A stretch of 64,000 nt of DNA from Ignavibacteria bacterium (lineage in GTDB: Bacteria > Bacteroidota > Ignavibacteria > Tepidaquicellales > Tepidaquicellaceae). A program made the position numbers and the translations under genes. This document shows positions 49,668-60,200 of this stretch, piece by piece; the stretch's first letter is position 1, and the number at the start of each line of letters is the position of its first letter. The notes beneath the pieces were generated by a model, which was not told the DNA's origin, did not search any database, and was given only the letters and a program-made list of their open reading frames with translations. The stretch is taken from NCBI GenBank assembly GCA_019187405.1, contig JABAQZ010000011.1:186001-250000 (forward strand), written 5' to 3'.

Positions 49668-50806
49668 ACTGATTCACAGCCGCAAAACCCTGCAAATAAA
49701 TTTAATTTTTTCATCAATATTTTATTGAACGAATTACTTTTCTTGTGATGATTTTCAAAAAAGATGTTTTGAATAAACAAGATCTTACTTTTTCGATCGG
49801 CTTTAAGATCTATTCTCCCGATAAATTTATTTTTATATAGAACAGGCAGACAGAAGTAACCGAATTTTCTTTTATGTCCGGGCAGATAGCACTCAAGCTG
49901 GAAATCGAAACCAAATAAATTACGGATTTTTCTTCTGTCAATTATGAGATTATCAAAAGGCGATAAAACATATAATTCGTCAGTCATGTTTTTGGGGATT
50001 AAATCTTCAACTCTGTTTGTTTGAACATAATAATCAGAATCTTTCATCTCTTTAATTTTAAAATCAATTATCTTTTTATCTTCTTTCAGTTCATTAATAA
50101 CTTTTGTAAATAATTTTCGGTCATATTTTCTTAAATACATAATTTCTCTTTCTTCCGAAAATCCGTTTGCATTAAGAGAGTTTAGTATCAGGTTTGTAAA
50201 AACTTCCTTTTCCGAGGGATAAGAGGAATTAACATTACCCGGTAAAACTCTTTCGGTAATGTCAAACACCTTCTGAAATCCCGAGCGTCTGCATACCATT
50301 AATTTCCCCGAATGAAAAAGGAAGTCCAGAGCATCCTTTGAAGGTTTCCAGTCCCACCAGCCTTTTCCCGGCTTCTTTTTGTCGATAAAATTCCTTGATT
50401 GCATCGGACCATCAGATTTAATTCTGTCATAAACTCTTTTAATGATTTTCCTATTTGCCGAACCCCATTCTTTGTGTTTTTTACGGAAAGCATCTTTTCG
50501 GAGAAGAGAAAATCTGTAATCTTTCATTGGCAGATAAGAGGCAGCATGAGCCCAGTATTCAAAGATAAGCTTGTCTTTTTCCAGCAGATCATCAAGTTTT
50601 CTTTTATCATAATCATTCATTCTTGACCAAAGAATATGATGGTGAGATCTTTCGACAACAGAGATTGTGTCAATTTGTACATAACTTAATTTTTCGATTA
50701 TACCATACAGAAGATTATTGAAGGTTTTCTTATGACCGGTAAAATTAAGCTGATTGGAAATAAGAATTTTCCGGGCATTGTCAATATCAGTTTCGATAAA
50801 ACTCAT
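49652..50806 (-). CDS. AlkZ/YcaQ-like winged-helix DNA glycosylase family protein
   Basis: 384 residues of the HTH_42 family. The conserved QID (QxD) motif lies in LSYVQIDTISVVERSHHHILWSR (about residues 36-58, split here by context), followed by EYWAHAASYLP. AlkZ/YcaQ enzymes unhook DNA interstrand crosslinks with the QxD or QxQ residues. QxD suggests an active glycosylase, although many family members are untested. Leftward, with the MerR gene 51 bp upstream. Confidence 0.8.
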   Translation of the reverse strand: MSFIETDIDNARKILISNQLNFTGHKKTFNNLLYGIIEKLSYVQIDTISVVERSHHHILWSRMNDYDKRKLDDLLEKDKLIFEYWAHAASYLPMKDYRFSLLRKDAFRKKHKEWGSANRKIIKRVYDRIKSDGPMQSRNFIDKKKPGKGWWDWKPSKDALDFLFHSGKLMVCRRSGFQKVFDITERVLPGNVNSSYPSEKEVFTNLILNSLNANGFSEEREIMYLRKYDRKLFTKVINELKEDKKIIDFKIKEMKDSDYYVQTNRVEDLIPKNMTDELYVLSPFDNLIIDRRKIRNLFGFDFQLECYLPGHKRKFGYFCLPVLYKNKFIGRIDLKADRKSKILFIQNIFFENHHKKSNSFNKILMKKLNLFAGFCGCESVNKLI

Positions 50807-50857
50807 ACTAAATTTATACGAAAGAAAAAATGAATGTTAAATGAATATCAGGTATGA

Positions 50858-51313
50858 TTATTTCAATTCGTCGAGGAGATTTTCCAAAAATATTTTGATC
50901 TGCAGCAAATCTTCTTTCAGATTCTCATTTTTTGAAAGTTCGTTATTGGATTGATTAGATTCGTGTTCAAACAAAGAAAGTTCTGTAATACCGCTCTTAT
51001 TTAATCTCATAGTTTCGGGTTGTGAAGTCTGAGGTTTTATGTTTTCTTTTTCCTGTTCTTTTATGGAGTAATTTCTAATAAGTTTTTTTGCGCCTTCAAT
51101 TGTATATTTTTCTTCCCTGAGAAGTTTTTTAATATAAAGAATGAGTTTAATATCTTTATTGGTATAAATTCTGTTACCCGAATGATTTTTAGCCGGGTTA
51201 AGCTGCTCGAATTCAGTTTCCCAGTATCTAAGCACGTACTGTTCCAATTCGGTTATTCTGCTTACTTCACTTATCGAATAGTAAAGTTTCTTCATTGCAA
51301 AGTTTTTTGTCAT
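50858..51313 (-). CDS. MerR family transcriptional regulator
   Basis: 151 residues. N-terminal MerR helix-turn-helix and wing: YYSISEVSRITELEQYVLRYWE, then NRIYTNKDIKLILYIKKLL. The C-terminal part is short and polar, ending in a helical tail, with no cysteine cluster for metal binding, so the effector is unknown. Start could instead be the Met at residue 7 (51295), nearer the usual MerR start. Divergent from the amidohydrolase-like gene. Confidence 0.88.
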   Translation of the reverse strand: MTKNFAMKKLYYSISEVSRITELEQYVLRYWETEFEQLNPAKNHSGNRIYTNKDIKLILYIKKLLREEKYTIEGAKKLIRNYSIKEQEKENIKPQTSQPETMRLNKSGITELSLFEHESNQSNNELSKNENLKEDLLQIKIFLENLLDELK

Positions 51314-51469
51314 ACGTGTATTTTCTGCAAAATATATATATACATTTCATATTTCAATACCTTTGCTAAATATATTTACTTTAATAAGGTTAACATTGTG
51401 GATTTAATTAGTTAATTGATTTTGTTAGTTTATCCAAAATTTTATAATAAACAGAAAATCAGATAAATA

Positions 51470-53140
51470 ATGAATAGAATATTAATATTGATATTTGCAT
51501 TACTTTTGTATTCCTGCGGAGAAAAACCGGAAATTATTTTTACAAACGGTAAAATTTACACTTTGGACGAAAAAAATTCGGTTGTGGAAGCTATTGCCGT
51601 GAATCATGGGAAAATTATCGATATGGGGACGACAAATGATATAATGGATAAGTACTCTTCGGATAATGTAATTGATTTAAAAGGATCACCAGTTTTACCG
51701 GGATTTACGGATTCGGAAGGTTCAATAATTGAATTTTCAAAAAATCTTAATTTCATAAATCTTTCTTATGCCAAAAGCATAGATGAAATAAAAAGTCTTG
51801 TTTCAGATAAAGTAAGTAATTCGTATGAAGGCGACTGGATTGGAGGCTATGGATGGAATGAGCTCAACTTATCAGAGCAGGATTTATTAAATATGAATAA
51901 ATCGGTACTCGATAATATTGCTCCGAATAATCCAGTATATCTTGTAAATTTAAGTTTTAATGCTGTCTGGGTAAATTCCCGATTATTGAGATTGCTGAAT
52001 ATTGATAAAAACACTCCGTCGCCTCCCGGCGGAGAGATTGAAAAATTTCCTGACGGCGAACTGACAGGTGTCCTTTACGATTCTGCAGTTAATCTTGTAA
52101 AAAACAATATTCCTACTCTAATGAGGACAGAAATGAAATCTCAAGTTGAAAAAGGAGTAAGAGAAATTATCAAATACGGTATTACCGAAGTTCATGACAG
52201 GACATTGGGAAATGAAGGAATTGAGATTTTCAGGGAGTTAATTGAGGGAAACAGATTTCCATTAAAAGTATATGCCATAATTTCAGGTGAGGACAGTTCG
52301 TTTGTAAATTCATTTTTTCAAAAAGGACCGGAAATAAATTTTAACGACAAGCTAACAATAAAGGCTGTATCTATTGACTATGACGGACTGTTTGAATTAC
52401 AGAATTCATCAATGATTGATGATTTTAATGAAGACCCGAAGCGGGCTGCTCCTTACATAACGGAAGATCAGTTCAAAGATATTTATTCGAAATCCATTGA
52501 TAAAAATTTTCAGTTGTGTGTAAAGACTGTTGGGGATAAAGCCGTAAGTACAGTATTGAGTCTTATTGAAACCGTAAACAAGCAAAAAAATGCCGGTGAC
52601 AAAAGAACAATACTTGAATACTGCGAGTTTATTAATCCAAAAGATCTTGTAAAAATTTCTGAACTTAAAATTATACCATCAGTCAGACCTGACGTATGTA
52701 TGAATGACATTGAGATTGCTCCACAGATGATAAAGCCGGAGAATTTAAACAAACTTGGATTATGGAATTCTCTAATTAAATCAGGAGGGATGATTACAAC
52801 AGGTTCTGATTTTCCTTTTCATCAGATAAATCCTTTCCTTCAGATTTATTTTCTTGTTACAAGGCAAAATCTTGACTCTTCATCTGTTCAGATTCCGAAT
52901 CCCGATCAGAAGATCAGTTTGCTTGATGCAGTTAAGTCATACACAGTCTGGCCGGCTTATGCATCTTTTCAAGAAAAAGAAAAAGGCACAATTGAAAAGG
53001 GAAAATTTGCAGATATGATAGTTCTGTCAGAAGACATATTTAAAGCAGATTTAAAAAACATACCAAACATAAAGGTATTGATGACAATTATTAACGGCAG
53101 AGTAGTTTATAATAATAAAATAATTCCCGAAAATTTCTGA
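51470..53140 (+). CDS. YtcJ-like amidohydrolase homologue, lipoprotein, metal ligands lost
   Basis: 556 residues. Lipobox LLYSC (Cys16). The fold is the YtcJ-type amidohydrolase: small beta part (TNGKIYTLDEKN), then the LPGFTDSEG strand and C-terminal KGKFADMIVL. The active site is degraded. The expected HxH of 'PGFxDSHxH' reads E83-G84-S85; the expected His of 'vHaiGDrA' is Lys352 or a neighbour in CVKTVGDKAV; the expected His of 'RIEHA' is Tyr384 in ILEYCEF. Asp447 (GSDFP) remains. It is probably not a metal-dependent hydrolase and may be a binding protein. Confidence 0.82.
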   Translation: MNRILILIFALLLYSCGEKPEIIFTNGKIYTLDEKNSVVEAIAVNHGKIIDMGTTNDIMDKYSSDNVIDLKGSPVLPGFTDSEGSIIEFSKNLNFINLSYAKSIDEIKSLVSDKVSNSYEGDWIGGYGWNELNLSEQDLLNMNKSVLDNIAPNNPVYLVNLSFNAVWVNSRLLRLLNIDKNTPSPPGGEIEKFPDGELTGVLYDSAVNLVKNNIPTLMRTEMKSQVEKGVREIIKYGITEVHDRTLGNEGIEIFRELIEGNRFPLKVYAIISGEDSSFVNSFFQKGPEINFNDKLTIKAVSIDYDGLFELQNSSMIDDFNEDPKRAAPYITEDQFKDIYSKSIDKNFQLCVKTVGDKAVSTVLSLIETVNKQKNAGDKRTILEYCEFINPKDLVKISELKIIPSVRPDVCMNDIEIAPQMIKPENLNKLGLWNSLIKSGGMITTGSDFPFHQINPFLQIYFLVTRQNLDSSSVQIPNPDQKISLLDAVKSYTVWPAYASFQEKEKGTIEKGKFADMIVLSEDIFKADLKNIPNIKVLMTIINGRVVYNNKIIPENF

Positions 53141-53146
53141 CATGTT

Positions 53147-54031
53147 TTGATTAAAGAAAAGAAACCCGAAACAGCGCTTGAATACATCAAAGTATCTGCC
53201 GAATATCTCTGCAAGAATAACATTAAAGATGCAAGATTGAATGCTGAATTACTTTTGTGTGATGTGCTGAAATGCGGCAGAATGGATTTGTATTTAAATT
53301 TTGACAAGCCGCTTACAAAGGATGAAGTGAATTTATTCAGAACATTTTTAAAAAGGAGACAAAGCCATGAACCAATACAGTATATAACCGGTAAAGCATA
53401 TTTCTTTGGTTATGAATTTAAAGTCAAACGCGGCATATTAATTCCCAGGCCGGAAACTGAAATTCTTGTAGAAAAAGTTATTCAAGACATTCTTCAGACA
53501 GGAAGAAAAGACGTGTCTATATTTGAAATCGGTTCAGGTTCAGGCTGTATTTCAATATCTATCATAGCCGAACTTATTAAGGAAAACGTTCATGCAGATA
53601 TTGTATCGATAGATATATCAGATGAAGCTTTGAATCTCTGTGAAGAAAATTCCAAAAGAATATTACAGGGAAATAATTCAGTCAGGTTTATGAAGACAGA
53701 TATATTTAGATTAGAAAATCTTCCGGGTAAATTTGACTATATTGTCTCAAATCCTCCTTATATATCAAGCAGCGATTATTTGAAACTTGAACCGGAAGTA
53801 AGACAGTATGAACCTGAAGAAGCATTAACTGACGGAAATGATGGTTTGAGTTTTTTCAGAAGGATATTCGGAATTGTATCAAAGGATAAATTTAAGGGTA
53901 AAGTTTTTTGTGAAATTGGATTCATGCAGAAGGATTCAATTTGTAATTTGCTTAACGAAACCGGTTTTTTAGATTATATATTTTACAAAGATTATGCCGG
54001 AATTGACAGAATTCTCGAGGTAAGAATATGA
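53147..54031 (+). CDS. prmC: Release factor glutamine N5-methyltransferase
   Basis: 294 residues. It methylates the Gln of the GGQ motif in release factors RF1 and RF2. SAM motif I is FEIGSGSGCISISI and the catalytic NPPY is VSNPPYISSSDY. The helical N-terminal domain is present. Start is TTG at 53147, since the ATG at 53142 is out of frame. Overlaps dtd by 4 bp (ATGA). Confidence 0.93.
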   Translation: MIKEKKPETALEYIKVSAEYLCKNNIKDARLNAELLLCDVLKCGRMDLYLNFDKPLTKDEVNLFRTFLKRRQSHEPIQYITGKAYFFGYEFKVKRGILIPRPETEILVEKVIQDILQTGRKDVSIFEIGSGSGCISISIIAELIKENVHADIVSIDISDEALNLCEENSKRILQGNNSVRFMKTDIFRLENLPGKFDYIVSNPPYISSSDYLKLEPEVRQYEPEEALTDGNDGLSFFRRIFGIVSKDKFKGKVFCEIGFMQKDSICNLLNETGFLDYIFYKDYAGIDRILEVRI

Positions 54032-54480
54032 TCGCGGTAATACAGAGAGTCAGCGAATCAACAGTATATATTGAAAATGAAATGTATAGCAATATAGGCG
54101 AAGGACTTTTAATTTTGCTTGGCGTGGAAAAAGGAGATAATGAGGAACGTTCTGCTTATCTGGCTAAGAAAGCAATTGATTTACGGATTTTCCCAGATAA
54201 AAATGATAAAATGAATTTAAATGTAAAGGATGTTGACGGAGAAGTAATGGTAATCTCGCAATTTACTTTATGCACCGACAAAAGCAAAAGCGGCAACAGA
54301 CCGAGCTTTACAATGGCAGAATTGCCTGAAATTGCCAATAGACTTTATGAAAATTTTATATCCGAATTGAAAAATTATTACGACAAAAATAAAATTAAAT
54401 CCGGTTTATTTGCAGGTAAGATGGATGTGAAACTCACAAACAAAGGACCTGTAACAATATTAATGGAGAAAAAAAATTGA
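54028..54480 (+). CDS. dtd: D-aminoacyl-tRNA deacylase
   Basis: 150 residues, full length. It hydrolyses D-aminoacyl-tRNA (and Gly-tRNA-Ala) to keep translation chirally clean. Signatures MIAVIQRVSESTV, ISQFTLC and TNKGPVTI are intact; the last holds the Gly-cisPro of the chiral-proofreading site. Coupled to prmC upstream and the DUF2520 gene downstream by 4-bp overlaps. Confidence 0.96.
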   Translation: MIAVIQRVSESTVYIENEMYSNIGEGLLILLGVEKGDNEERSAYLAKKAIDLRIFPDKNDKMNLNVKDVDGEVMVISQFTLCTDKSKSGNRPSFTMAELPEIANRLYENFISELKNYYDKNKIKSGLFAGKMDVKLTNKGPVTILMEKKN

Positions 54481-55397
54481 AAGAGAAAATTTACATTATT
54501 GGATTAGGCAAAGCAGGTTCGGCATTAGCTTTAGAGCTTAATGATTTAGGATATAACATCAGTTTTATATCTGACCGGCATTCGGAAAGATTAAAGAAAT
54601 TGGAAAAAAAACTGAGTTTAATTTCTTCATCGGAGAAACCTGAATCTGATTTTATTAAGAACTCTGACATCATATTAATATGCGTTCAGGACAGATACAT
54701 AAAGGAACTGGTAAAAGAAATAAATGAAATGAATCTTGATCTGAGGAATAAATGTTTTTTACATATTTCAGGTTCGGAATCATCGGATGTTTTTGATTTT
54801 AACAATTTCCAAAAGGAGAACGCAGCTTCAATGCATCCAATTCAGACTTTCAGCAAATTCAGCGAGACAAATCATAAACTTTTAACGAATATTTATTTTG
54901 GCATTGAAGGCGGCAAAAGCGCAATTAAAATTTCAAAAAAGATAATAGAGAATTTAAATTCCAAATATATTTTAATTCCGAAAGAGAAAAAGAATCTTTA
55001 TCATTCTGCCTGCGTTATATCTTCAAATTTTTTAGTCACGTTGCTTAATATTTCGTCCGAAGTGCTTTCAAACATCGGCATTGAGAAGAGCAAAACATTT
55101 GAAATCTTTGAACCTATCATCATGAATACATTGCATAACATATCCGATGAAGGATTAATTAATTCTTTAACCGGACCTTTTGAAAGAAATGATATAGAAA
55201 CAATTTCCAATCACCTTAACTCCATCAATTCAGAATTGCCTTCATTAATTCCTTTTTACACACTGCTGGGAATGGAGACTGTCAAAGTAGCTTTTAAAAA
55301 AGAAAGTCTGAATATGAAAAATGTAATAAGTCTATTGGACTTAATGAATGAATACATAAAAAGCGAATCGGAAATTTATAATAAGACAATAAATTGA
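54477..55397 (+). CDS. Rossmann-like/DUF2520 domain protein
   Basis: 306 residues. N-terminal dinucleotide-binding motif IIGLGKAGSALA, then HISGSESSDVF and AASMHPIQTFS; the C-terminal helical DUF2520 domain follows (KKNLYHSACVISSNFLVTL). The layout resembles 6-phosphogluconate-dehydrogenase-like reductases. The substrate is unknown. Start is TTG overlapping the dtd stop (TTGA). Confidence 0.88.
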   Translation: MKEKIYIIGLGKAGSALALELNDLGYNISFISDRHSERLKKLEKKLSLISSSEKPESDFIKNSDIILICVQDRYIKELVKEINEMNLDLRNKCFLHISGSESSDVFDFNNFQKENAASMHPIQTFSKFSETNHKLLTNIYFGIEGGKSAIKISKKIIENLNSKYILIPKEKKNLYHSACVISSNFLVTLLNISSEVLSNIGIEKSKTFEIFEPIIMNTLHNISDEGLINSLTGPFERNDIETISNHLNSINSELPSLIPFYTLLGMETVKVAFKKESLNMKNVISLLDLMNEYIKSESEIYNKTIN

Positions 55398-55426
55398 CAC
55401 GTGAATTGTTTTCATCGTTATATATT

Positions 55427-56107
55427 ATGATAAAAGTAATTTTAATATTTTTTGTGATTATTGTTTCAGAAAAAACTTATGCCGAAGATAAAATGCATTT
55501 AGCAAATAGCAGCGCGGCAAGTAAGAATTTTACTGAAAGCAGAGTGATTAGTGATGATTCGGCAAAAGTAAAAACCGGTAAAAGCCGCACTCAGAAAATA
55601 AACTTTGGTGGAATATTTCTGTCTCCGTATATAGGAGTGTCATTTCCTATCGGCGGATTTAACGACTATTCTAAATCAGGTTTTGCATACGGATTTAAGG
55701 CGGAGATTGGATTTAACAAACTTTACCCATTTGTATTTGGAGTTGTATATGAAGGACAAACTAATCCCGGCAATCCTGAATTTACGACGACAAACGTATT
55801 AAACACATACGATACAAAAATTACCTCTGTCGGCGGGAGCGTCGATTTTATTTTAAATAAGTACGTCAAATCAAACTTTACTTCGCCGATATTAACATTA
55901 GAAGTAAAGTACACATCAGTTACAAAAGATATATCTCCCATTACAAACAATCCCGATATTCCCGGTGATAAAAATCTTTTGACATATTCAGCAGGTTTAG
56001 GATTTACAATATATGTATTTGATTTTGTATCAAAATATACATTTGCAGATGAGTATTCTAATTTAAATTTTCTGGCAAGGATACACATCCCAATAGTCCG
56101 GTTTTAA
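55427..56107 (+). CDS. Secreted beta-barrel-like outer membrane protein
   Basis: About 226 residues from the ATG at 55427. The signal peptide is MIKVILIFFVIIVSEKTYA. The mature part alternates strands with a typical barrel start, GGIFLSPYIGVSFPIGGFND, and ends in aromatic Phe (IHIPIVRF), as outer membrane barrels do. The frame is open up to a TTG at 55394 that overlaps the upstream stop; this is an alternative start. Convergent with the GT2 gene (4 bp). Function unknown. Confidence 0.7.
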   Translation: MIKVILIFFVIIVSEKTYAEDKMHLANSSAASKNFTESRVISDDSAKVKTGKSRTQKINFGGIFLSPYIGVSFPIGGFNDYSKSGFAYGFKAEIGFNKLYPFVFGVVYEGQTNPGNPEFTTTNVLNTYDTKITSVGGSVDFILNKYVKSNFTSPILTLEVKYTSVTKDISPITNNPDIPGDKNLLTYSAGLGFTIYVFDFVSKYTFADEYSNLNFLARIHIPIVRF

Positions 56108-57210
56108 AACTTTCGTCCCTTCCAATTAATTTTTCTGCTGAATAAAAAGCTTAACGGGAGAAGCAGTCCGTAAAAAGCAAAGTACAATATGAATACAGGA
56201 TAAATAATTAGCTGCTTAAGGCTGTTGAATTTTTTCAGAACAACCGATAGCAGAATAAGTTCTGAAAAAGACTTAACGACGATAAGCATCAGATAATTTT
56301 GGATGTCCATGAAAAAAAATCCGGAGACAAGCATCAGGTTCATCGTATATAATTCAAATCCCGTAATATATCCGAGTAAATTAATTCCCGTTCCTCCTCT
56401 AAACCATCTTCGCTTCTGGCTGAACAGCTCTTTAAGATTTTTACAAGGCAGAGTTTCCGCAAGGCATTTATCATCAACGGGAAATCTGATTTTGTATTTT
56501 CCCGAAGAATCGATTTTTCTCATCAAAGCAAGATCTTCCGTTACTGAAAAGCTGATTGATTTATAACCACCTGTATCGTAGTATGCTTTTTTTGTAAAGG
56601 AAAGATTATTACCCAGACAGCTCATAATATGATTTAGACCTGCACTGGAAGAAGCAAGAGCAAGAAGATACATCCAGTCCAAATTTTGCAGCGAAGTAAA
56701 GAGTGTCCCGTCCTGTCTTATTCCGGTAAATCCGCAAACCATACCCGTATCATTGTCATAATATCCGGTCATTGTTTTTGCCCATTCCGGATTAACCGTG
56801 CAGTCTGCATCTGTAGTAATGATTACAGTACCCGAACAGATTTCAATTGCAGTATCAAGTGCGTTAGCTTTACCTTTGAGGTTGCCTTCTGGATTTATTC
56901 TGGAATTAATTACTCTAAAAAAATCTTTGCCTTTTGATTCTTTGGACATGATCTCGAATGTATCATCGGTTGAGTTGTCATTTACGAGAATGATTTCAAG
57001 CAGGGATTCGGGGTAATTAATTTTTGCCAGAGATTTTATGCAGGAAGCAATGTTATCATTTTCATTTCTTGCGGCGACAATTAAAGAGACTTCGGGTTTA
57101 TTGTCCTGATTGCCTTTCCTGATTTTAATTGACTTAATCAATCCGGAAAGCAGATAAAGATGGAGCAATAAATACAATACGGTTACGGCTGAAAAAAAAT
57201 ATTCCATCAA
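56104..57210 (-). CDS. Membrane glycosyltransferase family 2
   Basis: 368 residues: N-terminal membrane helix, GT-A domain (SLIVAARNENDNIASCI, LVNDNSTDDT, ITTDADC) with catalytic TEDLALM and QKRRWFRGG (QxxRW), then three to four membrane helices. This resembles processive GT2 enzymes and the Bacteroidota carotenoid or polysaccharide glycosyltransferases. Product unknown. It starts just left of the terminator that ends the T9SS cargo gene. Confidence 0.85.
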   Translation of the reverse strand: MMEYFFSAVTVLYLLLHLYLLSGLIKSIKIRKGNQDNKPEVSLIVAARNENDNIASCIKSLAKINYPESLLEIILVNDNSTDDTFEIMSKESKGKDFFRVINSRINPEGNLKGKANALDTAIEICSGTVIITTDADCTVNPEWAKTMTGYYDNDTGMVCGFTGIRQDGTLFTSLQNLDWMYLLALASSSAGLNHIMSCLGNNLSFTKKAYYDTGGYKSISFSVTEDLALMRKIDSSGKYKIRFPVDDKCLAETLPCKNLKELFSQKRRWFRGGTGINLLGYITGFELYTMNLMLVSGFFFMDIQNYLMLIVVKSFSELILLSVVLKKFNSLKQLIIYPVFILYFAFYGLLLPLSFLFSRKINWKGRKF

Positions 57211-57218
57211 ATAAAAAA

Positions 57219-57248
57219 AGGTGATTTCTTATGTAAAGATAATCACCT
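57219..57248 (-). terminator. Terminator after the M6-like T9SS protein
   Basis: Stem AGGTGATT / AATCACCT with a 14-base loop. On the minus strand it is followed by seven T. It sits 25 bp past the stop of the 1012-residue gene and just before the GT2 start. Confidence 0.8.
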
Positions 57249-57273
57249 GATTGTTAAAAAAATATTAAAATAA

Positions 57274-60200
57274 CTATTTTACGACGGCAATTTTAATTAT
57301 TCGCGTCTCTTTGCTTCCGTCAATGTCGGCTTCAATTACTCCGTAATAAATTCCGCTTTGAACGTCAGAAACATTCCAGATAACTTCATTATCTGATTTG
57401 GAATAATTTGTTCCATTAAGCGTTGTAACAAGCTCACCTGAAAGATCAAGAATTTTAATTGTTACTCCCGAAGAGCTACCGTTCAGATAATATCTTATAA
57501 AAGTTTCATTGTCATAAACTGGATTTGGCCAGTTGTAAACCTTATCCGACGGAAGTTTATCGGTAATGTTAGAAGGACTGCTTCCGGATACAAAATTATT
57601 ATTTGAGAGATATTTATCCTTTAGAAAATTTTTCCATAATATTTTATTTTCATTATACACAGTATTGGTTTTAAAACCATACAAATACCCGTCGCCGCCG
57701 GCAACAATTATGCCGAGAGTATCATTCAGGTTTGCCAGCGCAGGAGTAGAAACCGTATTAATGCCAATACTGATCGGAAATCCCGAGACAGGCTTACCGT
57801 TAACTCCGACAGCATTCAGATTGCCGTCGGAAGAAACGTAAATGAGATCATAAACATTATCATTGTTCACGTCACACACGGAAATTCCTGAAGATATCCC
57901 GCTTGCAGAAGCGACGGGGAAATTATCAAGCAAGACTCCGTTTTGATTTAAGGCATATATTTTATTATCGGCAGAAAAAATTATCTCCTGTCTGCCGTCG
58001 CTGTTTATGTCTGCAAGGACCGGCGATGAGTTAATGGAATTTAGAGAATAATTCAGATTAATTTTTGATCCGTTAAGAATGAGTTCGTTTTGATTATTGA
58101 TTATAAGAACGTCTGCTGAAGTCGGCGATGTAATGTTTCCCGTTATTATAAATTTATTAAAATTTGTAATAAAGTTAAAAGTATCCGAAGCTGTTCCCGA
58201 AAATTGCTTAATCAAATCAGATACGGAGTCAATAACGCCTCCGGATGAAAACGGAGAAAATCTGTAGACAGCTCCGTTTGATTTGCCGATATAGGCAAAT
58301 GAATTGCTTTTATTTATAAAAGGAGGACAACTTATATAAGGAGTTGTCAGTGAATATTGAACCGAGCCGAGCGCTTGACTTTTAAAAATCACACCCTGAT
58401 CCCGGACGGCAGTAACATAATTTTGAGTTCCGTCAAATACAAAAGCAGGGATATACTTGCCGTAATCTGATATTAGAATGCCGTCTGTAGTAACGGGAGA
58501 GCCGTCATGTCTGTATGCAAAAACTTTATTATTCGAATTTGCAAAAATTTCATCACTTGAAGTTTCAATAAAATCAAATGCTATAGCTTGCGAATTTCCT
58601 GTACTGTCAATTCCGATGTTGATAGGAAAACCTTTTATGGGACTGATCTGAACGCTTCCAATATTCAAATCAAAATTCATCAGAGTATCGATAATTGTAA
58701 AACCCTTTAAGCTGATATTATTGTTTGCAAGTGAATAGCTGAGAGAATTGGGAATGGACGACGGAGTGAATTCATTTTTATAAACGGAAGTCGGTACCTG
58801 ATGGCTTCCGTTAAACCAGTAGTCAACCGGAGTGCCGTCGCCAGTAATAGAGCCGAACGGCGTATTAAAAGTAACGCCAATTTCTTGCGCGCCTTTTGCT
58901 TCTTCAAGGTCAACGCCTTTGTGTTGTGAATTGTTGTTTATTGAATTTGAAGCAATGTTAGCATCGATAACATTCTCATCGATATGCCAGATTAGAATGC
59001 CTCCGCGATAGTTATTTTCGCCGTTGATAAGACCCGGCAGACTCCAGTCAAAATTTTCCACATCTCTGATATTTCCCGACAGCAGGCTTAAATCGGTATA
59101 AGTACTGGAATAATAAAAACCGTTTTCCATATCGGCAGCATAAATCGTTGAGTCAACAAAATTTCTGTTTCTGTAATAAATCGTCTGACCGTTATATTCA
59201 GGATCTCGGTTTCTGTTTTCAATAAGGAAATATTCTTTACTGTTAATTAAAATTTTAAGAATCGTCGAATCTCTCTGAATGTTTTTTGAGATTGCCGGAA
59301 GCCGTAAATTGCCCGATCCCGAAGGAATTACAACAGGAGAAACCCAGCCGAGAAATATTTTTTCCCATGCAGAAGGCTCAGGAGGGAAGATACCGTTATA
59401 GCTGAACAAAGATTGACCGTCCATCAGACCGAATCTACCGATAGCAGTTTTGCCGTTAGAAGTATTAAAGAGGTCAGGCAGGCCAAGATAGCTTCCGAAA
59501 CTTGCACACAATATGCCGTTCATTCCAAGTTCGATAAGAAAGTTTCCGGATATAAGATCAAGCTCTCTTAATTCGGTCGAAGGAATAATCAAAGAATTCT
59601 GAATAAACACGCCGTCATTAGTTTGAAATCCGTTATAGCTCTGTCCGTAAATTTCCTTGAGACTTTTCAATCCGAGAAATACAGAAGGTATGTCATAAGG
59701 AGTCGGATCAAATCCCAGAATCGAACTTACATCAACATCTCTTCCTGTTCCGGCATGAAAAATAACAAATGCAGTTCTCGTTAAATCATAACCCGAAAAA
59801 TTTATAAAGCTATCAGCTCTTGCCCATGAATCTCTGAATAAATTGCCGAGTTTTTCATTTCCTTCACCTGATTGAGGAGAATAACTTTGCATGTTGCCAG
59901 GGAGAGTAATTATCTGACCAAACAGCTCAAAGTTAATATTGAGTTTGCCTTTGGATGATTTTTTATAATAATTTTTAAGAAACAAAAGATGGTCAGCAAA
60001 GTACGCACTGTCATACGGAGGGGAATCGATAACTGTATCTTTTTGAGTAGTGGGATTGTAATATTTATTTGACATGTCAAAACGACCGTTTCCCGTAGTT
60101 CTTTCATCATTATCTTCCTGAAACTGTACTAAAACAGCAACGATTTTTACTGAATCTATTCCCGAAAAAAATGATTTTGGTGCGGAGCTGATTTGTTTTC

